Below are positions 34,601 through 48,300 of a stretch of DNA of 64,000 bases, piece by piece; the stretch's first letter is position 1, and each line of letters starts with the position of its first letter. The stretch lies in assembly GCA_026929865.2 (NCBI GenBank), contig CM049403.1:5317501-5381500 (forward strand), written 5' to 3'. The position numbers were made by a program, and so were the translations under genes. The notes beneath the pieces are model-generated. The model was not told the DNA's origin and ran no database searches. It was given only the letters and a program-made list of their open reading frames with translations. This DNA comes from Hyperoplus lanceolatus. Taxonomy: Eukaryota > Chordata > Actinopteri > Uranoscopiformes > Ammodytidae.

Positions 34601-37600
34601 AACTGAGACTGAGGTCTATTTCTCCAAACTGAGACTGAGGTCTATTTCTCCTGTCTCTCATTTTTTTTCTCAATGTAGTCTCCTTTAAGTTTCAGAAGAG
34701 ATCTCATCAAACTCTCAAATAATTCTCCGAGTTTCTCAACTGTTGTGTCTCTTTGTGAAATCAGAGAGCTCTCTCTATGAACTCAATCTACTCTCAGTTT
34801 CTGCATCTCATTCTAAGCTCAGACGGAGCAAATGAAGAGCTCTCCACAAGCACTCATTGAATTCTCAGACTTATAACAAAGTTTTGTTTGCATTTTAGGG
34901 TTGTTTGCCTGTGGCGAAGTGGGTAATGTGTTATACCCACAGCTGAAAGGTTGGTGGTTCAAGCCCATATCAAAGTGACCTGAGCCCTGTATCAGGTAGC
35001 AGGTTTTACAAACTCTGGGTTTAAAGCCACTACAAGAAACATGGCACGTTGGCGTCCCCTTTGGACAAAAGCGGTAGTATTTTTACGACGCCCGCTGTCG
35101 CAAAGCTGTTTTCTAGCTCGTGCCAGGCGTGCGAGTGTGAACTGAGAAGGGCGCAATATAGTGCATGTCCGTGTGTTGAAAGTGTGAGTACTCTTTTCGG
35201 CTCCGTGAGAGTGTTTTTTTTTTTTTTTCAGTTATGTTTTATTGATTTTCTGTTATCAAACAAAGAACAAACAACACAGCACAGATCTTTGTCAAGTTAC
35301 AAAAGAGTAATGAGATATAAAGGTCACATAAATACATATTTGGATCATATTGTTTACAGTGGAGTCATGTCAAAGGAAGAGATTATACAAACTATTTATT
35401 TGTGAAAACAAGGTGTGGGCGTCCTTTCTGCAAGAGCTCAGCAAGATCATTAGGAAGATAATCAAGAAAGGGTTGCCATACATCATAGAAAGCATTGGTG
35501 TTACCTTTTAAAACAGCACTAAGACGTTCCATAGGAAAAACACGAAAAGTTTCTCTGTACCATTGTGTAACCGAGGGAGGCTTCTCCTGAATCCACTGGA
35601 ACAGAATACATCGTCTTGCTAAAAGCAGAAGTTTATACAATAAAATCAACTGTCCAGTGGGTAGAGGGAGCTGTGCCGTAGTTATACTCAGAAGGAACAG
35701 AACTGGGTCCAACTTAATTTTTTTGTGAAAAATTGAACTAAGCTCCTTAGCGACGTTTTTCCAATATCTGGATATTAAAGGACATTGCCAAATACAGTGG
35801 TAGTAGGTTCCTATTTCTTTATTACACTTAAGACAGAGGGGGGAGATCTCAGGATTAATTTTGTGTAGAAATTGAGGAGTACGTTGCATTCTGTGTAATA
35901 TTCTATATTGACTCTCCCTGAGTCTGTTGCATGTATATATTTTCTTAGCAGACATAAAAGCATTGGACCAGGCCTCTGTGCTAAGTTCAACCTCCAAGTC
36001 CTTTTCCCATAGATCCCTCACTCTGTCAGAATTAGCAGAGTTAAAAGGCATTAATTTTTCATAAAAGAGAGAAATACATTTCTTGTCATTGAAAGTATTC
36101 AAATTAAAATGAAGAAGGAAGCTTTCAATAGGACTCAACATTGGTTGATCATTCGGTAATTTAAGATTAGATTTTACAAAATGCCTCACTTGGAGAAAAC
36201 CAAAGAAGTGGTTACGTGATATATGGTACCTATTCTGAATTTGATTGAATGACATGAAATTACCGTTTTCAAATAAATCAGAAACAAATCTTAGGTCCTT
36301 TGAGAACCAATCATCAAAAATAGTCACTCCAATGCCTGGGGGGAAAGCTTTGTTCCTAGTTAAAGGTTGTAACGCTGATGAAAACTCTCTTCGGCCAATG
36401 TGTTTAGTGATATCACGCCAAATCCTAAGTGTGTTAAGCATAATAAAGTTATTTTTAACCTCTGCTGGGAGTTCACCTAAGGCAGTTGAGGTAAGGCTAA
36501 AAATAGATAGAGGGGTGCAGCACCAAGCATCTACGGGGGTCTCCCCTTGATGTAGAAAATGTCTAAGCCAGCCTGATATTACACGGGCGTGACATGCCCA
36601 ATTGTAGTATAGAAAATTAGGGAATGCCTGACCCCCCTGTCTATTGGTAATTGCAATATCTTCATCTTTATTCTAGCTTTCTTTCCGTGCCATATGAATT
36701 TAGACAGCAATCGTTCAATATCCAAAATTACTTTCCTATTGATCTTTAATGGCAGCATCTGCATAGGGTACAATATCCTGGGAAGTACATTCATCTTAAT
36801 TAAGCTTATTCTACCCATCCAGGACAATGGGAGATCAAACCACCTGTCAAGGTCACTTTTAATTTTTGTCAAGGTTACTTTGAAATTGAGTTTGTACAGC
36901 TCCTTAATATCTGCTGATACTTTGATGCCCAGGTAAGTAAAACCTGAGACGACCACCTGAAAGGGAAATTGACAGGGGCGCCAGGGCCCAGGGCCACCTA
37001 ATGGTAAGGCCTCTGACTTGTTGTAGTTAACTTTATAACCCGATATCTGGCCAAATTGATTAATGATTGATATCAAGGTAGGGATGGAGTTCTCAGGGTT
37101 TGTAATAAACAATAATATATCGTCAGCGTAGAGTGATATCCTGTATTCAATGTCTCCTAACTTGACACCAGAAAGCCCCTGGTGGGTCCTTATAACTTCT
37201 GCAAGAGGCTCGAGGGCGAGTGCAAATAATAAAGGCGAAAGGGGGCAGCCCTGACCGACCCCTGCGAAGGGGAAAGTGTCAGACACTGAACCATTCACAA
37301 GGACCCTCGCAGCCGGAGATTTGTATAATACTTTGACCCACTCAACAAAGCCTGACCCAAACCAAACCTGTTAAGAAAATCGAAAAGATACTCCCACTCC
37401 ACCCGGTCGAACGCTTTTTCAGCATCCAGTGATACTGCAAGAACCTTGTTTTTTGTATTTTGTGCGAATTGAATAACATTTAGGAGCCGTCGGACATTGG
37501 AGTGAGAGTATCTACCCTTGATAAACCGTCTGGTCCTGCTTCACCAGGATGGGCAACACCTCTTCCAACCTCCTAGCCAGAAGCTTGGATAAAATTTTAC

Positions 37601-40600
37601 AGTCAACCCCGAGCAAGCTTATTGGTCTATAAGATGCACAAAGATCAGGGGGTTTATCTTTCTTTAAAATGAGAGATATATGGGCGAGATTTAAAGTTGG
37701 TGGAAGTGAGCCCCCGTCAAAAGACTCCATAAACATGTTAGTTAAAGGACCCACCAAAAATTTTGCCATCTTTTTATAAAACTCGGGACCAAAGCCGTCA
37801 GGACCTGGAGCCTTCCCGCTTTGTAAGGATTTAATTGTATCCAGGACCTCTTGGGCCGTAATCGGCCTACACATATCTGTTCTGCTTTCCTCAGATAATG
37901 AAGGGAGTTTAATATTATCAAAAAAACTTTTCCTTGGAACTGACGTATTTTGACACTCAGATGAGTATAAATTTTGGTAGAACTCTTTCATTATTTTACT
38001 GATCATTTTGGTTTCAAAGTGTTGTTCCGTGAGAGTGGTTTTGACACTGCATCAACTAATGCCAGTCAGTGCTACACACACCTGATTGCAATGAGTTGGT
38101 CACCTAACTACTCTCTCTCTCACGGAGCTGAAAGATTACGTATCCTCACAGAAAGCGAATGAACGAGAGACGGCAGTTAGTGTGGATCACGATGAGGTAA
38201 TGTGTTTGTGTTGTTGATGTAAATAATGACTATTTCAGATAATGGTTATCTGATGATGGTGAAGCAAAGCAAACTTTGTGTTAGTACTCACTCTCCCTTT
38301 TAGCTTTTCTTCATTGCATTCTCTTTTTTTTCTTTGATGGTTCAGCCCCGTTATCAGTCATTATGACGACAAATAACTGTCTCAAACAAGGCTCCCGCTC
38401 CCATTCCCTCACCTGGAGGGATAGGCTTCTCAAATCGCGTTGCAGCGCCACACTGAAATCTGCGACCAAGTATGTGACCATAGAGCCTGCACGAGTGAAC
38501 CGAAAATCGGACTGGGTGTGCGACCAGAACAAAAGCAGTAATAAAAACTATATAAAAACGTCTTTCTTTGCACTGATGGTCTCGTTTGCTGTTAAAGGTA
38601 ATTTATGATTATCAGAGGCTGTTTAAAAGATATTTAAATGTTACTCGTAGCCGCTTTAATCCTGCGCTCTGAGTTGCTCAACTCAGAGCTGAGCAACTCT
38701 GGGTTTTCGGTTTCAGAACAGTGGATCAGCGTTGGGTCAATCAACTCTGAGCGTGTTCACTCTGGGTTGATTGCGTGCGTAAAAGCCATCGTCAATGGAT
38801 CGCTGATAACATGATTCACCATGGAAACAGAAGAAACGAATGCTTGATCCTCCCACTTCTCAAAAGAAAAGAAAAAAAAACTTCTCCACTCCTCCCACTA
38901 GAGTAAGAAATATTAAGGAATGAGTTTATGGTATGGAGAAGAATTAACGGGATATTGTCTCATAACTCTGATCTAATCACCTCGGTCATTCAGAAAAACA
39001 ACGGGGGAAAAATTTGTCAATAGAATCATTACGCTTCCGTATGAGAAGCAATCTATTTTAAGGATTAAGTTATGCATATCAGCAGCAGCAAAAGCTGGCG
39101 CCGCACAGCATTGCTGACAGTGTTTTATATTCGCTATATTATGTAGGCAAGCTATAATAGCCTACTGTGCAGTAAACAGACTTCTTTTAAATGAGGAGTG
39201 AAAGACATTAACGTCAGACTCATTAGATTACAGTTTCCATTGTAGAGCCTGATTGATGTATTAGCAGATTCCTTGTGCTCTAGTGATCACAGTTTAAATT
39301 ATTATATTATTTCTATATTCATATACGGTTATTTAACGAGGCTCGTCTGTGACTTTGGGATGACACAAATGAACAGTAACGATCGCATGCAGCCCCAGCC
39401 GCAGAATTACATTTCAACTATAAACTGAACATAAATCTGTTCAGTGGCACAGACGTTAAAAAATCCCTATTAATAAAAAGAATAATAATATAGGCCTACA
39501 TACAATACAAATAGGTTTATTAATCTGAATGTAGAACATGTTCACGATGTGTAAGGTGGCCGCCATATGAACGAACGAACGAGGGCTGAGAACAAGGCTA
39601 CTGATCAGATAAATTATCGATCAAACGTAAAATCATCAGTTCAAGATAAAAACATCCTGATGGAGATTTCTATGGATTGATTTAGGTCTAACCACCTCCC
39701 GAGCAGGTTGGAACCACGGCGTATGTTGCCGCACTAACTGACTCTCGGTTGCGCTGAACCTGCTACCTGAAACGGAAAACCGAGAGTTTCTAACTCAGAG
39801 CGAACAAACTCTGTGTTGACTCAAAACCAGCTACCTGAAACAGGGCTCAGGGATAAGACACTGCATCCTGAATTGCTATGTGTGTGTGAATGGTAATGTG
39901 TAAACCAAATGAAAAATAAATGATAAATGATGGTAATTGATAAAGATTGGGATTAACCTTAATAAATAAAGGCAACAAATTATAATTGGATTTCTTATGA
40001 CTTTCTTTTCCAGAAGAGAAACAAAGGAGCCATTTAAAACACTGAATTGAAAAGAGCAAATCTAGTAAATGTCTCACCTATTTCTCCTGAATTTTAGGAG
40101 AAACATATGAGAAACATTTCAGACCAAAAAGAGACTAAAATGAGGCTGAGAGATGAGAATCTCAAATTTGTCTCCTGGGCTGTAGAAGGGCAAGCTTTGA
40201 GCAGTATTTTTTTCTCTGGGCATGCAGCAAAAGGCTTACAGTGCATACTGTTTGTGCTCTGTGCTTTGAGACTTCTTGTCATGTCCCTTTGTTGGCTGGA
40301 GGTCTCTCCTTGCGTCCTCATTAGAGGAACCTAAAGGTCACTCGCTATGAGGACACGCACTTTCATCATCCACCAAGTGTGACTCGCTGCTCTGAGCTTT
40401 TGTCAAGTGCTAGCATACAGTGTGTTATACGGGCTGGACATCTTGATAACTCACAAATGGATGAGTGAGTGCTGCGATGCAACCAAACCCAGGCTTTCAA
40501 TGGGCACACGCTCCTCTCGGACTTTGATGAAAACACGCTCCACTTCCCTGGAGGAAGCTTGTTTCTGTCATTATCTGTAAATGTATAAGGGTGCCTACAT

Positions 40601-43600
40601 TGTCAATGTTAAGTGCAAAATGGATTTGCTTCCAAGGTAAGCAATAATCTTCTGTAAGGCTGCATGCATAAACGTATTATAGACGTATTATGAGATAATG
40701 GGCCCCTGGGCACAAACTCTTAATGGGCCCCCCACTCCTCCCTATCCAGTCAGGTACACTGACTTTTCCACACAGATACATACAATTAATGGCAAAAACA
40801 TATTAAGGAAGTCAGTGTTTACCACAGGATTTTGGGATACTGTTGGAGGGACCCTGGTCCTTGTTGGGGAGTTCGGGGGCATGCCCCCAAGGATTTTTTT
40901 TTACCTTTTTAAAGTAAAATGCATCAATCTGGTGCACTTTGAAAGGAAATTTTAGAGGCTTTATCAAATCCTGAGATGCAGAAGGAACATTATTTTTCAG
41001 ATTTTTCTTGAACGGACAGCACTCTTTACTGTGCAACTGTAAAAACAGTACAGTAGATTGGTCTGCAGACCCATGTTCTATGATGGAGGGGCCTATTTCA
41101 ACAGATAAAGGGTGGATAGCTACTTTATATGAACAGTATATAATTTACATATACGGTAGAAAGCTTATTTCTGTATGTGTGAGGCCCCTCATGGAGCCCC
41201 TTAGACAGAGCTACTAATGCTGTTGTTTTTAACTTGCTTTTGTATTTCTCCCCTACTACTGAGGGGCCCATGATAATGTCTATCTTGTTACATTTGAATG
41301 AGTATCCTTATATTTAGGCTATTCCTCCCTGTTATTGACACGAGCGACTGAGCTCTTGACTATGCAACATGAAAAGTTACTATCAGTATCTCTGGCTTAG
41401 GGCCCCCCTAAGCCCTTGGGCCCCTGGGCCTGTGCCCGGTGTGCCCGTGCAGTAATCCACCCCTTGCTACATGTGACACAAAATGTGAAAATAAAGCCGA
41501 TTTCAGTCTGTTGTTTAAAGAAATATCAATATTCACATACAGTATCATAGTGGCCGTATCTAATATTTTGATAACTGTCAAAACGTACTAAAATTCCCCT
41601 CCACCCTGAATCTTTTCTTTCTGCAACTACTACAAAGTAATTGCTTCTTCAATGCATCACCCGTTCTTTTAGTGTCGTATTTGTTGATAGGTGGTGAACA
41701 GATTACAAACTGTAAAATAATTAAGCCAGGGTTCTGCAGATCAGGCATTGTCTGTCTGCAACACAGTCACTCCAACTGAGGAGACTCAGTAGCCTGGCTC
41801 CGCCCGCCCGCCTACTTCCGGCCAAATTTCATTTTCCCTTCAGTAGTCAGTCTGGGTGTACAGTGCATTTTCCCAGTTCTCCGGAGAATCTACAATCGTC
41901 CAATCAGCGAACAGAGCGAGTGGCTGAGAACGATGACGTCGAAGTCGCGCTCCAGTTTCAGTTGAATGCTGCGTTACTTTATACTCCGAAGAAGGAGATT
42001 TCCGACTTGGTAGTTCGGAGTTCCGACCCGTCTGTGTTCCAGTGCATCTGCTCGCGAAAGTATGGACGCCTAAAACCTTTCTTGTCCAAATAACTAAACG
42101 TTAGGCTCTAACAAGTTACTGTTGCCAGGTACCGGTAGATTCATAGACTACAATATGTAGTGAAGTCGGAAATTTCCGAGTTCCCTGTCCAACTGGAACG
42201 CACCGTCAGAAGCCGGCTCATGACACACGTGACGACCAAACGTGATGCGATTGGTTGGCTAGTCCAGAGTGGCACTGGGCAGATCCGATAGTTTTAAACT
42301 TCGACAGACACTCGCCTCCAAGTGAGTGAACGTTTGCCAATTACAGCACTTCCAGACCTTCTGTACAAATGAAATGAAGTATGATGGTCTGGTTGGACCA
42401 GGCTAGAGACTCAGTACAGTGGTCACACAATGTACATGAACACTAGTGAAACAGGAAAGATATTTTGTGTAAGTTCATTCATTGTATGCTGATTGAAGCA
42501 CACACGCAAAGCATATTATTAATATTCCTCTGAGATCTGTTATCAGATTTTAGATGCCAAATCATATAGCCAGAAAAAATAATACTTATAAGATGCACCA
42601 ACTGATCCAACTAATACTGATTTTTGTTTCATGAAGTGAATAAAAAACTTTTCAAGGCAATTTCCTTTCCCAGCAGGTAAGAGCCACGCAATTACAGCGT
42701 GCAGTAGATTTCAGGGAACATTTCACATTAATATTGTTCTAAAGAAAACCACAGTAGCAAGTAAATTGCAGCATAAGCCTGCCAGCCGGCCAAGGCTTGC
42801 TTATGCAGCGGGAAATGAACTGGCATGAATATGTCTCTGGGTATCTAGTGTGTGATAGCCTGTGAGTGGGCAGCTCTCTCTCTCCTCAGGGTGAAAATAG
42901 CATCAGGGTCCCCATTGGCACCGGCTTTTGTATTTGGCAGGGATCCCTGGATGATAGCAGGTTGCCTTGGACACTGCATGACCCACAAGTTTAAAAATAG
43001 CTTCTTTATAATTAAAAAGAGGCTGCCTTCTCCAACTTAACATATTGTTTATTGCCTATTAAAACATAGACCAGCTTATAATCTCCTCTGAATGGGTCAT
43101 GCATGGTGTGCTTCAGCGCCATTGTGCCTAAGAAAGAGAAAATGAAGGAAAAAGTTGACAAGGGTTTCCCCATTTTAGCAATGAGGCAGGATGTGTGTGC
43201 AGCAGGGGCTCAGGAAAGCCTAATCATTGGCATTTTCATTATTGCAATTGAAGCGTCTTGCTGCGAACAACTCAAAAATATTGGTCAAAGGCACATTTGT
43301 ATTCAGCACCTGTCCTCACACTTCTGAAACTCAGTCAGCCCTGATTAACTTGACACATTGAAATGTGATGATACTAGTAGACACTATACACAAAGTTAGA
43401 TTGACAGATAGTGGGAAATGAATGTGAGTGTTCCAAAACATCAACCAGTCGAATAGATTAAAAAGCCCAGAAGCCCCCTCTCAGAGGAATACGTAATAGT
43501 AGTATTAAAAAAAAAGGTAATGTTAGTATTAAAAAACGCTAGCATAAACCTTCAATCTGGATATCATGTTTTTAATGCATGAGTGAATTAAATCCTGCTA

Positions 43601-45271
43601 GTTCCCTTAAAGTTATACTCCGGAAGATTTTAATATAGTTAGTAAAGTGTGACCTACAACAATGATGATTGAGCATATGACCCACTGATTAATGCAGCTT
43701 TGCCGACAAACACAACCTGGGTGTCTGTGGTGACTTATTCGCCCTTAAATCAAGTTACGTTACACCTTTTATACCTCAGTCAGCGGGGCCCCGGCACTGT
43801 AGTACCGAGTTCTCAGTTCAAAGTCCCGAATTTTCAGAAGTGTTGAAAAAGTAATTCTGCTTAGTGATCACTTTGTGTAACGCCATGTCAGATTTTCATG
43901 ATTTGCGAGTACATTGGGAAATATATATTGCCCAATGCTGCGTTAGGCAGTTTAATACATTTCTACTGACTCTTATCAGATTTGCTTTTTTATTTATTTT
44001 TTTAAGATATTTTTTTGGCATTTTCAAGCTTTATTTGATAGAACAGAGTTGAAATGAGGAGACAGAGAGAGAGGGGGGATGACATGGAGTAAAGGTCCAC
44101 GGGTCGGATTTGAACCCACGACCACTGCAACGAAGGCCTGAGCCAATATGGTACTCGCTCTATCCACTACGCCACTGGGCGCCCCCAGATTTGCTTGTTT
44201 TTAGTTAAACCTCAGCATCCTATGGTCAAGTAGTAGGCGACTGTTTAACTGATTCACTTTTCAAAACTTATGTGCTCTCAGGTTCCCTCCTGTTGATCCA
44301 TTTGATCAATTGAAATGCCAGGTGAATGATGGAGGCTACTTGATCAGTGCACAGTTATGGTGGACTCATTGAGACTGGTGTTTTCTCCTTAAGAGTTTTA
44401 TTTTTTAATAATAATAATTTAATCGCACTTTGCCTTCCTGCAGGGATCTGCTGATAATCAAGAAATGTTGTATAAAACTCAGTCATGTGTGAATATATTT
44501 ACCTAAAAGTCCATCATGGATTTGTTAAATGTCAAATCTTATATATACGTGTAATTTATGCTTTTCGGGCTGTTAACAGGTTGACAGACATGGACATGTT
44601 TCAACTTAATGAAGTGATGAGTGCCAGTTTGAATGTGTCTCTCTTGGGGAGAAAGTCATTTCATGCTCGGTGCTCTAATTTGGGGCTCTGAACAAATTTA
44701 GGAAACCCATTTGGGCTACTGTCCAATGAAATAAATCAGACTACAAAAAAATAATTTGAATAAATACAAAAATAAATTGTTAAATTGATTTTTAAACTCC
44801 ATATGTAAACTTCCTGCCTTTATAATTCATTGTGATGCATTTAAGTTCATGATTTAAATATGAATATATATATATATATATATATAATTATATATACTGT
44901 ATCAGGGCTGTACGCTTATTTTTTTAGATGGTAGCACTGGTGCTAGCAAGCAAAAAAATCAGGAGCACAAAAATGAATTCGGTAGCACACAAAGTATGAT
45001 CGAAAACTTGCATAACCTTAACCCTTGAATTTCGCTCTAATTACCTTTGAGCCTGTCATCTTGGTCTCATTTGAGATTCTCAAACAACATTATATCCTAG
45101 TGTGTGCAGTAATAATCGTAGAAAAATTAATTGGGTGCACTGATTGCAATTTAGACAAAATAATCTAACCTGCCAGTTGCAATTTTTTGCTGATTCAGAA
45201 TTATTTCTCCCCATAAAAATATAAGAATAATATCTATAGCTATATATTTTTTGGATAAACATATAATTATC

Positions 45272-45332
<61 letters not shown>

Positions 45333-48300
45333 ACATTTTTGGAAAATTTCCTTCTATTCATTAAAACCAAACTTTAAAACATTAAACATAGCCAATTAAA
45401 TAAATAAGTATACATATTGGTATAATTTAGGATAAATCAAATAGGTTGTTGTGAATGTGTTGGGAGTAGTTCTTCAGTAGTTCTTAGAGCCCTCTACGCA
45501 GTGTTGTGCAGCGCTCCTCTGTCTCTCAAAGAGACAGCATCTGCTCATTAGCAAACTGTCGCACTAGACTAGTGCAAGTGGACTTGTATTCATCATCGCA
45601 CGTGATCAATTTCAGTAGCAAATGCATCGAAACTGTCGCACTGTACAGCCCTGCTGTATATAGTATATAATATTAATATTTGACTGTTAGAACACTTTTT
45701 TTTTCAATATATAATAATAACTTCCAGTAAGTGTTCAGTCTGCTTAAGTACATTTTACAATGTAGCTATACCGTAAACTGCTGTAATTTATCATCAGATT
45801 GTCTTTTAGTATTAGTGTTTGGATTGTTTTGTAAGATATGGTAACACTTTACAATAAGGTACACAAAAAAGAGTAGTTACTCTTTTTTTGAACAGTAACT
45901 ACTGTTTTTTGGAAGGGTAGCAGTGTTGTCATTGGGATGGCAATGCTGGTCGTTGTTCAGTCGACCATTAAAACATTTCTAAATAAATGTGTGAGTAATG
46001 AGTCACTTGATTTAATCAAAGTTTCAAATGTCAATTTTGCAAATAGTAAAATGACTGTCTTGAATTAGAATAGAAAATGAGATTTAATGCCCAGACACCT
46101 GATGCTCCTTTGCCTTTGAGAGAAGCAGTTTAGGCCACTAAAAGGATGCCTCCTGGGCACCTCCCTGTGCACACATAATAAGCACATCCAACTGAAGACT
46201 CTGCTAAAGACCCACAATATGCCTAAAGTACAACAACTGAGAACACCCTAATAAGTCATACAAAATGGATGGATGAATAGATTGATCAAAAGACAAACTG
46301 CCTGACTTGCTGATTTAGCTCAGGAATCAAGAGATGTCACCTTTACTGTCCACGTGTGATACGCTATAAATGAAAAGCTCAGTTGCTGCATTGGACTTCC
46401 AGCAGCCACTCCACTGTCACAGTGTCATGTTAAGGATCTGGTGCAATCATTTAGTTGGCCAATGAACATTTACATCCACGTGCAGTGTGCAGAAAAGTTC
46501 TCCCTTTGATTGTTCTTTTAATTGGAAAATGGTCTCATTTCCTGTGGTTTTATTTCCAAACCGAAGGGGATTAATCACCGTCTGTCTGCCGCCGAAGTCA
46601 TGAAACCCTTTATTATACACTGCATTGTAATTAGAAACAATACAAGTATGACAGCTGAAACTCTGTATGAATTATTCTCTCACAATGGGGCCTAAAATTA
46701 GCTTGTCACAGAGTGGGTGCCTGAGTGCTTACTGTAGTTGCACGGAATATGAACTAACAATTCATAAACTGAATAATCTCATGGAATATTCCAGGAATGC
46801 AAATATAATGCACAGTACCTTGCTTCCATATGGATACAATATCAATACACTATGTCGCATATAAGACTGGTGCATCAATATTAAGACATAATGTAATGAA
46901 TTTGGCTGAATGGTCACCAATGTGTGTGGGCTGCTTGACTGGCAGCAGTAATGTTGCTAATGATAAAGTGGAACAACTTACACATGCTCAGATCACAGCC
47001 AAACCTGCTATATATTATAGCTAAATTGTATGGGAACACTTAACAATAAGGGTTCCTTTATTTACTGTAAGTTGATGCTTTGTTCATGCTTAATAAGAAA
47101 GAATTCAAATTTTTTAACATAAGTGGAAGTGCAGAAGGTCTTTAATCTACTGCTTCTAGTGCCTGATGTATTGTCACGTGTGATAACTGAGATGTTTTAT
47201 TCATGTTAGACCTCTACATACAGCATTCACAGTTCCTTGAAACAAGTTGTATTTCCACTATGAATGTCTGAAATGTTTTTTGTTCAGGGTTTGACTGTGG
47301 TTTAATAAATGACCTTAAATGTAAATCCCTTATCTACACTCATCTCTTAAAGGCATGGTCAGCGATTGTAATCTAGAACACTTTTTATCAAAATCAGTTA
47401 ATATCCACTCACCACCTGTCCGTTGTGTGTGCATGCAACAACAAAAAAGTCAGGTGTTTACATATACAGCCGCGGCTCCGCTAACGGCGATCTTTAAAGC
47501 CTGGTTCAGCATCAACTGTTCCAGCGGTTAGTATACAAATAAACAGCTTAGTATCCCTTTAAGGCTTGAAGTATTGGTATGTTATGCAGCACTATGCAAA
47601 CGGGGCATTCAACAATGGAAGGGCTGCCATAATAATATGAAATAAATAAATACAGCAATGCAGGTGACTGTCTAATGGTTTTCCACTGACCATGTTGCCC
47701 TGTCTGATGGCGAATAATGAACAGAGGGTGAACATGTTACCATTCACTGGGCTTGACGTGACCTTATCCAGTGGATCAGGTGGCAGCCATGAAATGACAC
47801 ACCATCAACTTCACGTTAAGAAGGATTTACTTGACACTCTTTGCCGACTGACTCATCAGTGCCACCACCAGGTCGCATGGCCTCATGTTAACTCACAAGG
47901 TCGCATGGCCTTATGTTAACTCACATCAGAGAGACTCAAATGAACTCCATGCAATAAACACATGTTTGAAATTTGGTAAACAGAGATAAATGAAATTGGA
48001 TCATTCATTAGGCTGTATCGACATTGTCGATTCTGGTATTTGAAGAAGATAAAATAAATAGTTACAGCTACGGCGTACACAGAACTTAATCTCTTGGACA
48101 TAAAGGAGGTAGATGGACAGGCATAGAGTTTTTTATTCCTCTGGAAAAGGGGGGAAAAAAGACTAGATAGAGATATATAATACAGAAGCTTTACAAGAGA
48201 AAGGTCCTTTTCTGTTTGGCTTAACCTGACTTTACATCTGTTTCCCCTGTCTGACTGTCTGTCTGTCCATACTGTGGACATACTCTCTGTATCCTTTGCT

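Larger units (their letters stand above)
35214..38025 (-). mobile_element. L1-type (Swimmer/Tx1-like) LINE, 5' truncated
   Basis: The minus strand encodes reverse transcriptase: [57 protein letters not shown] and the catalytic YADD ([16 protein letters not shown], near 37,120). The C-terminal part at 35,392-36,441 is a 349-residue intact frame with a zinc-knuckle-like region ([19 protein letters not shown]). Frame breaks lie near 37,520 and in the 36,440-36,640 and 37,300-37,500 gaps. The 3' end is a T run on the plus strand (35,214-35,230), i.e. a poly(A) tail. A 12-bp duplication TCCGTGAGAGTG flanks it (35,202-35,213 and 38,026-38,037). ORF1 and the endonuclease are absent. Confidence 0.9.

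Noticed and set aside
45080-45370. Open frames with long Tyr or Ile runs
   Set aside because: They are translations of the (AAT)n microsatellite.
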